A stretch of 64,000 nucleotides of DNA from Streptomyces sp. BK239. GTDB taxonomy: Bacteria > Actinomycetota > Actinomycetes > Streptomycetales > Streptomycetaceae. Shown here piece by piece: positions 16,688 to 24,286 of this stretch. The translations under genes and the position numbers were made by a program. The DNA lies in contig NZ_SHKS01000001.1 of the NCBI RefSeq assembly GCF_004217285.1, positions 627,195-691,194 on the forward strand, in the 5' to 3' direction. The stretch's first letter is position 1; every line of letters begins with the position of its first letter. The notes below the pieces were generated by a model. It saw only the letters and a list, made by a program, of their open reading frames with translations, was not told where the DNA came from and did not search any database.

Positions 16688-17086
16688 TCAGCAGATCTCC
16701 ACCTCGATGCCGAAGTGGGACCTGATGTTCTGCGCCATGTCCTCGCCGGCGAGGCCGGGGACGGCGCGGTCCCACCAGGCCGTGCCGCCCGGCACGGGGT
16801 GCCCGGCGCCGAGGAGTTCCCGGAACTTCGCGTCGATCCGCGCCACTTCGGCGGCGAACCACTCGATCTCCGGGGTGTCCCGGACGACGGGATCGTCCAG
16901 GACACCTTGCAGGAAGCGCCGCACCGAGAGCTCGTCCCGGTATTCGTACAGCGTTCCGTCGTACCCCTCGCGGCAGTCGTCGACGAAGGTCTCCCACTGT
17001 TCCAGCACGGCGAACGGTGTGGACACCTGTCGGCGTCCGGCCCGCACCGCCATGTGCCGGAACCTGTCGACGAACGTCGTCGCCAT
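16688..17086 (-). CDS. Putative immunity protein for the RHS toxin
   Basis: A 132-residue acidic, soluble protein without recognisable motifs. It begins 22 bp after the RHS toxin stop on the same strand, the usual place of a cognate immunity gene in polymorphic toxin loci. It has amphipathic helices ('IEWFAAEVARIDAKFRELL') and several Trp and acidic residues, a composition common in immunity proteins. ATG 17086 is chosen because AGGAGG lies 11 nt upstream; GTG 17098 would overlap that ribosome site. The function is inferred from position only. Confidence 0.65.
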   Translation of the reverse strand: MATTFVDRFRHMAVRAGRRQVSTPFAVLEQWETFVDDCREGYDGTLYEYRDELSVRRFLQGVLDDPVVRDTPEIEWFAAEVARIDAKFRELLGAGHPVPGGTAWWDRAVPGLAGEDMAQNIRSHFGIEVEIC

Positions 17087-17108
17087 GTGGTCCGTCACCT
17101 CCTGTCGG

Positions 17109-20100
17109 TCACAGTCTCGTGTCCTTGTCGCCCATCGTCGAGCGACGGAAGTAGGTCAGCCCCTCCTTCGGGCGGAAGAACGTGGAGATCGTGCCGCCGC
17201 CGTTGAGATAACCGTAGTAGCCCGTGCTCGGGTCGAACCGGTGCATGCCGCCAGTCCTCGTCCGCACGGTGATGGACCCGTCGGGGCCGTCACCGTCCAT
17301 GAAGTCCCTGGCCGCCTCCCGGTACGCCCTGCGTCCGCCGAGCCTGTCGAACTCGGGCAGACTCGCCTCATGCGCACGCGGTTCGCGCACCTTCCCCTTC
17401 TTGATGCGGAAGTCGACGCCCTTGACGTGCTTGGAGTAGTGCCCGTTGGCGGACAGCGTGGAGTTGAAGTCCGGCCGGGAGTCGACGCAGTTGTGGACGA
17501 GGACGGGCGCCGCCCCGACGAGCACGTAGTACGTGTGCGCGTCCGTGACGGTCAGGTTGTGGACCGTCGCCTTCGCCGTCCAGGCCTCGACCGAGCCGAT
17601 CTGGATCCAGGTGCCCGAGGACGTCTGGAGCCACTGTCCCGGTTTCAGCTCCCCGGCGTCGATCCACTCCCGCAGGGACGGCACCCAGAAGGGGTGACCG
17701 GCCGTCGCGGTGACCGTGGTGGTCTTCGCCTTCGCCTTCGCCGCCGGGCCGTCGTGCACGGTCAGCGTGATCCGGACGAGGTCCTTGCTGCCCTTGCCGA
17801 CGATCGTCGCCGTGGCCGTCTGGACGGAGGTCTTCCCCGTCCTCGGGTCGGTGGCGACGACCTTGTCGCCGGCCTTGACCTTCTCGATCGGCTTGGTCGA
17901 ACCGTCGGCCATCAGCACCCGGGTACCGGGGACGAAGCTGTTGGCGCCGGCGACCGACTCGCAAGCCGCTCCCTTGACCTCTTCCTTCGCGGTCTCCTTG
18001 GCCTCTTCCTTGACCTCCTTCGCGACCTTCTTCACGGCCCGCTTCACCTGCGAGGGCTTCGGACGCGGCTTCGGCTGCGAACGAGGCTTGGCCCGCGGCT
18101 TCGGACGGGCCGCCGCCTTGCGGGCCGCCGCTCGACGGGCCGCCGCCTTCTTCGCCGCGGCACGTGCCGCGCGGGCACGGGCCTGGGCTGCCGCCCTCCT
18201 CGCCGCCGCGCGCTTGGCCGCCGCACGGGCCGCTGCCCGCTTGGCTGCCGCTCGTTTGGCCGCCGCCGCCTTGCGTGCGGCTTCCCGGCGGGCCTTGGCC
18301 GCCGCGCGCTTCGCGGCCTCCAGGGCACGCTTGCGCGCCAGGGCAGCGGCACGACGGGCCGCCGCCTGGGCCGCCTTGCGGGCCGCGATGATCGCCGCAC
18401 GACGGGCCGCCGCGCGGATCGCCGCCTGGATGGCGATACGGGCCGCGATACCGATCAGGATCGGGAAGAACGTGCCCGAGGGGTCGGAGAAGGTGGCCGG
18501 TGCGTTGTTGCTGTAGGCGTACGCGTTCATCGTGGCCGGCTGTCCGTAGTCGACCATCGGGTCGACCTGGAGGAACCGCCCGGTCGCCGGGTCGTAGTCA
18601 CGGGCGCCCAGGCGGGTCAGTCCCGTGTCCTTGTCGACCGTGCCGCCGACGAAGCCGCGCTCGCCGGGCCAGGCGGTGGGCTGCTGCCCGCGCGCCTCAC
18701 CGAACGGCATCGACTTGCGCCGGGTGACGCCCATCGCCGGGTCCGCCATGTTCACGACCGTGTGGGACGTGCCGTGGTGGTCGGCGATCATCAGCTGACG
18801 CACGCCGCCGGTCGCACGGACCGTCGTCATGCCGTCGGGGTGGGCGTAGAAGCGCTCCGCCTTGGCGGAGGTGTTGGACGCGTCGACGGTCAGCTCGGCG
18901 TCGGCGAGGTACAGGGTGCGGCTGCCGTCCGCGCCGGTGCGGATGAGGCGCTCGCCGTCCGCGCCGTACAGGTACGACGTGGTCTGCGTGCCGCCGCCCT
19001 CGACCGGCTGGGTCACCTTGCGCAGCTGGCCCTCGACGTCGTAGTCGAGCGTCTGGTTGGTGCCGCCGTGCTGGCGTCCGACCGTGTTGCCGCCCTTGTC
19101 GTAGGCGAAGGTGTTCAGGCGCTCGCCCTGCGGGCCGGTCGACTTGATCTCGGCCAGCGCGTTCGGGCCGCCCACGCCCTCCTTTCCGTACAGATACGTG
19201 CGGGTGACGTCCTTCGCGGCGTCTCCCGTCGGGTCGTGCTCGACGAGCTTCTTGCGGTTGCCCGCGTCGTCGTACTCGTACGAGTTCCAGTACGCGTCCG
19301 GACCGCCGACCGTGTCCTTCGACGGGGCCGCCGTGCAGTCGTCCGCCGTCTTCGACGTCCAGGCCGAGGTCATCTGCCTGAGCTGGTCGTGGACGAAGCA
19401 CTGGGTGTCGGTCTTGCCCGCGTCGGGCGCCGCGCTGCCGGGCACGTCGGTGACCTTGGTGACGTTGCCGGCCTCGTCGTACCCGTACCGCGTCTCGTTG
19501 ATGCGGACGGGGGCGACGTCCCGGTCGAAGGTGGCCGTCTGGAGGCGGCGCGTGAACTCGTCGTAGACGTACGAGCCGTACACCTTCTTGCCGGCCGGAC
19601 CGGATTCGGTGCGCAGGAGCTCACCGAAGGCCGAGTACTCGGCGCCCGAGAAGTAGGTCGAGGCACCGCTCACTCCGATCAGCAGATCGTCGGAGTCATA
19701 GCGCAGGACGACCCGCTCGGTCACCAGACCGCCCACGCCCGGCACCGACACCCAGGCGAGGTTGCCGGTCGGCGTGTAGGAGTACTCGTACTCGTACGTG
19801 CCGGCCAGGCCGGTCTCCTCGGCGGGGATCACCGTCTTCGTCTTCTTCACCCGGTAGGCGTTGTCGAACTCGGTGATCTCCTCCCGGTACTCACGGCCGT
19901 TGTCGTAACGGATCTGCGCCGTGGGCAGTCCCTTGGCGAGGGTGTCGTACGTCCACTCGATGCGCTTCGGGCCGGTGGCACTCCCCTCGCGCAGGGTTTC
20001 CGGACGGCCGCCCGCGTCGTAGGTGGTGAACAGGGACCGCTTCATCGGGTCCACGGTCTCGACCACGTTGTCCGCGTTGTCGTACCGCATCTCCGTGCGT

Positions 20101-23100
20101 CCGCCGTCGGGGTCGACGACGGCCGTCTGACGGCCCCGCTTGTCGTACTCGAACGTCGTCACCGCACCGCCCGGCGCGGTCACCGTGCGCAGGTTGTCCA
20201 GGTCGTCGTACTCGTAGACGGTGTCCCGCCACTTCGTACGCCCGGGGTTCGTGTACTCGCGCAGCCTTTCCGTGCGGCCCTCGGCGTCCTCGAAGGTCGC
20301 CGTGACCGTGTCGCCCTTCGGCGGGATCGTCGTGGAGACGTCCCCGTCGCGTTCGGTCGTCGTGCGGAGCTTCTCCGTGCCGCGGTAGTACGTGATCTCC
20401 GCGGTGGGCTGGCCCAGCCCGTCGAAGGTGGTGCGGTTCTGCGACGGCACGTCCTGGTCGCCGACCGGGAGCAGCTTCGGCTCGGGCTCGGAGGAGTTGT
20501 AGTAGCCGTCGTTCTCCTTCCAGACCCGGCCGACGCTGTCGTAGAAGGTGTCGTTGACGATCCGCCCCGCGCCGACCGCCTCGTCCTGCGTCTGCCGCTC
20601 GCGCAGCAGGCCGTCGAGGATCTCGTACGACACGGCGTACTGGCCGTTGTCCTTCAGCGTCCGCGAGGTGACGACCGTCGGGCCGTCACGGCGGACGGTG
20701 TAGTCGTAACTGGCGGACGGGCTCTGCGACGGATCGCGGTCGATCTCCCAGACCTTCAGGAGCCGGCCCAGCGGGTCGTACTCCATGGTCGACGACTTGC
20801 CGTTGGCGTCGATCTCCTTCTTCGGCAGACCGCGGACCTCGTCGAACTCCGTGGTCTCCGTGTGCAGGAGCGGGTCGGTGGAGACCTGCTTCAGCGGACG
20901 CGCCACGGTCTTCGGGGTGAACTCGACGGACGTCTTGCGGTTGTCCGCGTCCCACGTGGCGACCTCACGGCCGTGGATGTCGTACTCGGTCCTGTCGATG
21001 GTGACGTAACCGTCGCCGGTCGCGTTCATCTCCTGGACCTCGGTGGGCAGACCCCTGGTGGGGGCCGCGCCGAAGGCCAGGTTGTCGTAGAACGTGCGGC
21101 TGTCCTCGACGACCTCGCCGCCCGTGGTGCCGCAGGCTCCGAGGGTGGTCTTCTCGCGGGACTCCAGCTCGATCAGGTGCGCCCCGGTGTTACGGGCGTA
21201 ATCGACCGTGGAGCAGCGGACCTTGCCGCCGGGTGTCTTCTCCTCGACCTGGTACGGCAGGCCGTAGCCGTCGTACTTGGTGGTCTCGGTGGAGGTGCGC
21301 CAGGTCTCGCCCTTGACCCGCTCGCGGGTGCGGACGGTCTCCGGGCGGGTCATCCAGGCCTCGAGCGGCGTGGTCCCGGCACGGGTCCGGGTGGCCGTCT
21401 TCACCGCCCAGGGGGTGGTGACGGTCGCCGAGTCGACGGGACCGCCGTCGGACTCGTAGGTGATCTGTTCCAGCAACTGCCCCTGGTACTGCGGCAGATC
21501 CTGGTGGCTGGCGCCGTCACTGGTCTCCACGGCGGACGAACGCGTGCCGGAGGGCAGCTTGTCGCCGTGCAGGCCGCGGAAGTAGCGGTGCTCGCTGAGC
21601 TGCTTGACGTCACTGCCGGCGCCCTGGCGGGTGCGGACCCGCTCGTAGCCGCGGTACTGCGACCAGGTGCGGTACTTCTTCTCGGTGAACTCGCTGTCGT
21701 CCCAGGCCCACGCGGCGCCGCCGAGGAACTCGTACGAGGTGACCTTGGCGGGGCTGTCGGTGACCAGGTCCTCTTCGCTGACCTGGGTGACGACGTACTT
21801 GTGGAACCAGTCCTTGACCTGTGCCGTCGCGCCCTTGGGCGTCCAGAACTGCGGGAAGCAGCGCATGGTGTTGGACTCCGGCGAGGCCGGCATCCGCTTC
21901 GGCTCCAGGGCCTGGCAGTCCTTGGCCGAGTAGGTGACGCCGATCCGGCCGCCGGTCTCGGTGTCGATGGCGTGGACGCGGTAGCGGGAGAAGGGCGGCA
22001 GGCCCTCCACGCCGTCGACGCGGTTGTCCATCTGGAGGCCGGCGAAGGTGACCTTCGGCATGTCCGCCGTGCCGCCGGCGCCGTGCCCGGTACGGGCGAT
22101 CGACTCCAGCCACAGGGCCGGGGAGGTGGCGTCACCGGTGGGCGGGTAGGACTGCTCCAGCGTCCAGGTGTCGACCGGCTTGAGGGCGCTGCCGACGAGC
22201 ACGCTGGTGCTGATCTTCGTCAGGCGCTTGGTCGTCCAGAACGTGGGGGAGAACTTGTCGGTGCACTTGGCGCCCGAGGCGCACTCCTGGTCCAGCGGGG
22301 TGTCCGGCCAGTGCTTGGCGTTGGCCGTGGTCCGCTTGGTCTCGGCGCAGTCGAACGCCGTGCCGGGGATGCACCGTTCGGACAGAGTGAAGTCGACGCG
22401 GCCGGCCGGCAGGACGCCGAACAGCTTGTCGGAGCGCAGGCCGTAGTCGATGCGCGCGAGCTGCGCGTTGCGGTCGTAGCGGGCCTGCTGATCGGCCTTC
22501 ATGTTCTGGCCGTAGAAGTTGGTGAACTTGGTCCACCACAGGGTCATGGCGTCGCCCAGCGGGTCGACCACGTAGTCCAGGTTCCAGCGGTACGCCTGGG
22601 CGCAGTCGGAGTCCATGAACGCCGTGGCGTGGCAGGGCTCGTCGGGGTGGTTGCCGAACACCGGCACGGTGAGCGCCGAGTTGGTGACCGTGCCGTCGGG
22701 AGCGCCCGGCAGCTTGTTCAGGCCGAAGTGGTACTGGGTGCCGTCCGTGGTGGTCAGGATCCAGTACTCGCCGTCCTTGGCGCCGTTCGCGGCCCCGGTC
22801 TTGTGCTGGAGGCGCGAGCCGTCGTCGTCGGCGGGACGCCACTCGTCGGTGCCGTCCTTCTTGACGAGTTCGGTGGTGTTGCCGCCCAGCGACATCACGA
22901 CGTGGTCGGAGCCCCAGCACAGGTCGCCGCTGTCGCCGGTGTTGTTGGGCTTCTTCCCGTCGACGGCGTCCTTGTCGTCCGAGCAGGAGCGGTACTTGCG
23001 CTCGATGTAGCCCGGCTCGTAGTCCCAGCCCTCGGCGATCCAGGAGGACTGCGCGTTGGTGGACGCGGTGCGGCCGTCCACCGCCTGCGAGGAGTAGGAC

Positions 23101-24035
23101 AGTTCGACCTCGGGCTGCGGACCGCCGGGCACCTCGGGCGCCTCGATCGGGTAGGCCCAGGAGAAGCCGCCGGAGGACGAGCCGGCCATCCAGGAGCCGG
23201 ACGGCGCGAGCGAGGTCGCGGCATGGCTTCCGCCGGGTCCGGAGGCCTCTGCCGCGGCGGCGAGCACGGTGGGCGCGGCAGCCAGGTCGGCGGTGGCCCG
23301 GACCGTCTTCGCGGCCGGGTCGTTGGCGCCGGGCAGGGCGGTGCGGGTACGGCACTGCTCCAGCTCGGGCGTGGTCAACGCGCAGGCGGGAAGCTGGTAC
23401 AGACGGAGCCGGGAGCCCCAGTCACCGCCGTAGGTGTCCTTGAACGACGCGTAGTCCAGCTCCAGTTCGACGGAGCCTGACGCGGCGGGAGCCAGGCCGG
23501 TGTTCGCCGGCGCGGCGGTGAACAGGACGCCCTGGACGCCGGCCGCGCGGGCGGCCCCCTCGTCCTTGATCTGGACCTGGAGGGCGCTGCCGGCGTCGGC
23601 GGCGGCCTTCTTCGGGGTCGCGCCGCGGACGCTCAGCGCCGTACGGGCGGGTGCGGCCGTGGCCTGACGGGCTTTCACCATGCCGCTCCGCACGGCGGTG
23701 TCCGCGCCCGGCGCGGTGGAGCCGGCGGTCAGCGGCGCCCGCTTGGGAAGCTTGTCGCGACTGTCGGTGACCAGTGTCGTGAACGTGCCGGGCGACACCT
23801 TTCCGGCCGCGGGCTTGAAAGCGCCCTCGGCGTCGTCCCGGGTGGCCGGACGCTTCTTGTCGAAGTCGCGTCCGGGAACGGACGGATCGCGCTTCACGTC
23901 CGAGATCCTCGTGCTCCCGTCGGCGGCACTCGCGTCGTCGGGTATGAGGCCGACGAAGAGCACGAGGCCCACGAACAGGGAGACGGATCTGTGCCAGTGG
24001 CTGAAATAGCGTAACTGTCTTATGACTTGGTCCAC
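17109..24035 (-). CDS. Secreted RHS-repeat polymorphic toxin with Hint domain
   Basis: A 2308-residue protein. A signal sequence ('VSLFVGLVLFVGLIPDDASA') is followed by a beta-rich N-terminal region, many YD/RHS repeats (for example 'YDPLGRLLKVWE', 'YEYDDLDNLRTVT', 'YDNADNVVETVDP') and the RHS core end 'NNAPATFSDPSG' near residue 1850. Next is an Ala/Lys/Arg tract (about 1857-2020), then a Hint protease domain from Ser2033 ('SFVPGTRVLMADG') with block B 'TATAGHPFW', ending 'VLVHN' before Cys2183. Cleavage there would free a 126-residue C-terminal toxin containing 'GHYSKHV' and 'ISTFFRP'; its activity is unassigned, possibly a nuclease of the BECR group. The GTG start has GGGGGAGGT upstream. 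A putative immunity gene follows. Confidence 0.88.
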   Translation of the reverse strand: MDQVIRQLRYFSHWHRSVSLFVGLVLFVGLIPDDASAADGSTRISDVKRDPSVPGRDFDKKRPATRDDAEGAFKPAAGKVSPGTFTTLVTDSRDKLPKRAPLTAGSTAPGADTAVRSGMVKARQATAAPARTALSVRGATPKKAAADAGSALQVQIKDEGAARAAGVQGVLFTAAPANTGLAPAASGSVELELDYASFKDTYGGDWGSRLRLYQLPACALTTPELEQCRTRTALPGANDPAAKTVRATADLAAAPTVLAAAAEASGPGGSHAATSLAPSGSWMAGSSSGGFSWAYPIEAPEVPGGPQPEVELSYSSQAVDGRTASTNAQSSWIAEGWDYEPGYIERKYRSCSDDKDAVDGKKPNNTGDSGDLCWGSDHVVMSLGGNTTELVKKDGTDEWRPADDDGSRLQHKTGAANGAKDGEYWILTTTDGTQYHFGLNKLPGAPDGTVTNSALTVPVFGNHPDEPCHATAFMDSDCAQAYRWNLDYVVDPLGDAMTLWWTKFTNFYGQNMKADQQARYDRNAQLARIDYGLRSDKLFGVLPAGRVDFTLSERCIPGTAFDCAETKRTTANAKHWPDTPLDQECASGAKCTDKFSPTFWTTKRLTKISTSVLVGSALKPVDTWTLEQSYPPTGDATSPALWLESIARTGHGAGGTADMPKVTFAGLQMDNRVDGVEGLPPFSRYRVHAIDTETGGRIGVTYSAKDCQALEPKRMPASPESNTMRCFPQFWTPKGATAQVKDWFHKYVVTQVSEEDLVTDSPAKVTSYEFLGGAAWAWDDSEFTEKKYRTWSQYRGYERVRTRQGAGSDVKQLSEHRYFRGLHGDKLPSGTRSSAVETSDGASHQDLPQYQGQLLEQITYESDGGPVDSATVTTPWAVKTATRTRAGTTPLEAWMTRPETVRTRERVKGETWRTSTETTKYDGYGLPYQVEEKTPGGKVRCSTVDYARNTGAHLIELESREKTTLGACGTTGGEVVEDSRTFYDNLAFGAAPTRGLPTEVQEMNATGDGYVTIDRTEYDIHGREVATWDADNRKTSVEFTPKTVARPLKQVSTDPLLHTETTEFDEVRGLPKKEIDANGKSSTMEYDPLGRLLKVWEIDRDPSQSPSASYDYTVRRDGPTVVTSRTLKDNGQYAVSYEILDGLLRERQTQDEAVGAGRIVNDTFYDSVGRVWKENDGYYNSSEPEPKLLPVGDQDVPSQNRTTFDGLGQPTAEITYYRGTEKLRTTTERDGDVSTTIPPKGDTVTATFEDAEGRTERLREYTNPGRTKWRDTVYEYDDLDNLRTVTAPGGAVTTFEYDKRGRQTAVVDPDGGRTEMRYDNADNVVETVDPMKRSLFTTYDAGGRPETLREGSATGPKRIEWTYDTLAKGLPTAQIRYDNGREYREEITEFDNAYRVKKTKTVIPAEETGLAGTYEYEYSYTPTGNLAWVSVPGVGGLVTERVVLRYDSDDLLIGVSGASTYFSGAEYSAFGELLRTESGPAGKKVYGSYVYDEFTRRLQTATFDRDVAPVRINETRYGYDEAGNVTKVTDVPGSAAPDAGKTDTQCFVHDQLRQMTSAWTSKTADDCTAAPSKDTVGGPDAYWNSYEYDDAGNRKKLVEHDPTGDAAKDVTRTYLYGKEGVGGPNALAEIKSTGPQGERLNTFAYDKGGNTVGRQHGGTNQTLDYDVEGQLRKVTQPVEGGGTQTTSYLYGADGERLIRTGADGSRTLYLADAELTVDASNTSAKAERFYAHPDGMTTVRATGGVRQLMIADHHGTSHTVVNMADPAMGVTRRKSMPFGEARGQQPTAWPGERGFVGGTVDKDTGLTRLGARDYDPATGRFLQVDPMVDYGQPATMNAYAYSNNAPATFSDPSGTFFPILIGIAARIAIQAAIRAAARRAAIIAARKAAQAAARRAAALARKRALEAAKRAAAKARREAARKAAAAKRAAAKRAAARAAAKRAAARRAAAQARARAARAAAKKAAARRAAARKAAARPKPRAKPRSQPKPRPKPSQVKRAVKKVAKEVKEEAKETAKEEVKGAACESVAGANSFVPGTRVLMADGSTKPIEKVKAGDKVVATDPRTGKTSVQTATATIVGKGSKDLVRITLTVHDGPAAKAKAKTTTVTATAGHPFWVPSLREWIDAGELKPGQWLQTSSGTWIQIGSVEAWTAKATVHNLTVTDAHTYYVLVGAAPVLVHNCVDSRPDFNSTLSANGHYSKHVKGVDFRIKKGKVREPRAHEASLPEFDRLGGRRAYREAARDFMDGDGPDGSITVRTRTGGMHRFDPSTGYYGYLNGGGTISTFFRPKEGLTYFRRSTMGDKDTRL
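18000..18466 (-). other. Ala/Lys/Arg-rich tract of the RHS toxin
   Basis: About 155 codons encode almost only Ala, Arg and Lys, in runs such as 'AAAKRAAARAAAKRAAARR', followed by a Lys/Pro segment ('KPRAKPRSQPKPRPKP') and an acidic helix ('KEVKEEAKETAKEE'). The first part is more hydrophobic ('ILIGIAARIAIQAAIRAA'). It occupies the pretoxin position, between the RHS core and the Hint domain. The composition resembles histone H1 tails or a long basic helix. Codon choice keeps it GC-rich, but it is clearly repetitive at DNA level. Confidence 0.85.
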
Positions 24036-24054
24036 TGAAGGACCTCCCCCTCAC

Positions 24055-24084
24055 TCACTCTGCGTGATCTCACTCTGTGTGATC
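24055..24084. repeat. Two tandem 15-bp dyads at the RHS promoter
   Basis: TCACTCTGCGTGATC (24055-24069) is followed directly by TCACTCTGTGTGATC (24070-24084). Each copy contains the dyad TCAC-N5-GTGA. They lie 20-49 bp before the RHS start and look like a double operator for an unknown repressor or activator. Confidence 0.7.
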
Positions 24085-24134
24085 GAGTGTTGAACGGTCA
24101 GACATTAGGCGTTGCCGATCACCCTGACAAGCAA

Positions 24135-24194
24135 AGGAAAGGCAATGCGACAATCCCCACTTTGCTCATGCGTAGGTAAAGAACTGCCTTTCCT
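24135..24194. promoter_or_regulatory. 10-bp inverted repeat between the divergent RHS and DNRLRE genes
   Basis: AGGAAAGGCA (24135-24144) and TGCCTTTCCT (24185-24194) are exact inverted copies 40 bp apart in an A/T-richer part of the divergent region. They could be paired binding sites for one regulator acting on both genes, or bases of a long stem in a leader RNA. Confidence 0.5.
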
Positions 24195-24286
24195 GCGTGT
24201 ACTGTTCGGCCTCGCGGCCCAGTGAAAGGGCGCGCAGCGGCCCCCTTGCGGGGCGCGCACGGCAACGACTCCGGGGGGATTCGCCC

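Noticed and set aside
17487..17939. Hint region read as a splicing intein
   Set aside because: It sits near the C-terminus followed by a toxin-like module, with Ser as first residue; this is the self-cleaving Hint layout of polymorphic toxins, not an intein interrupting a host protein.
15966..23480. A 2504-codon open frame on the plus strand opposite the RHS gene
   Set aside because: It is a GC-driven shadow: the composition is Arg/Gly/Val-rich without domains, it has no ribosome site, and the minus strand carries a clear RHS protein.
24036..24286. tRNA or riboswitch in the divergent gap
   Set aside because: I find no cloverleaf or known aptamer core; the symmetrical elements look like protein-binding sites.
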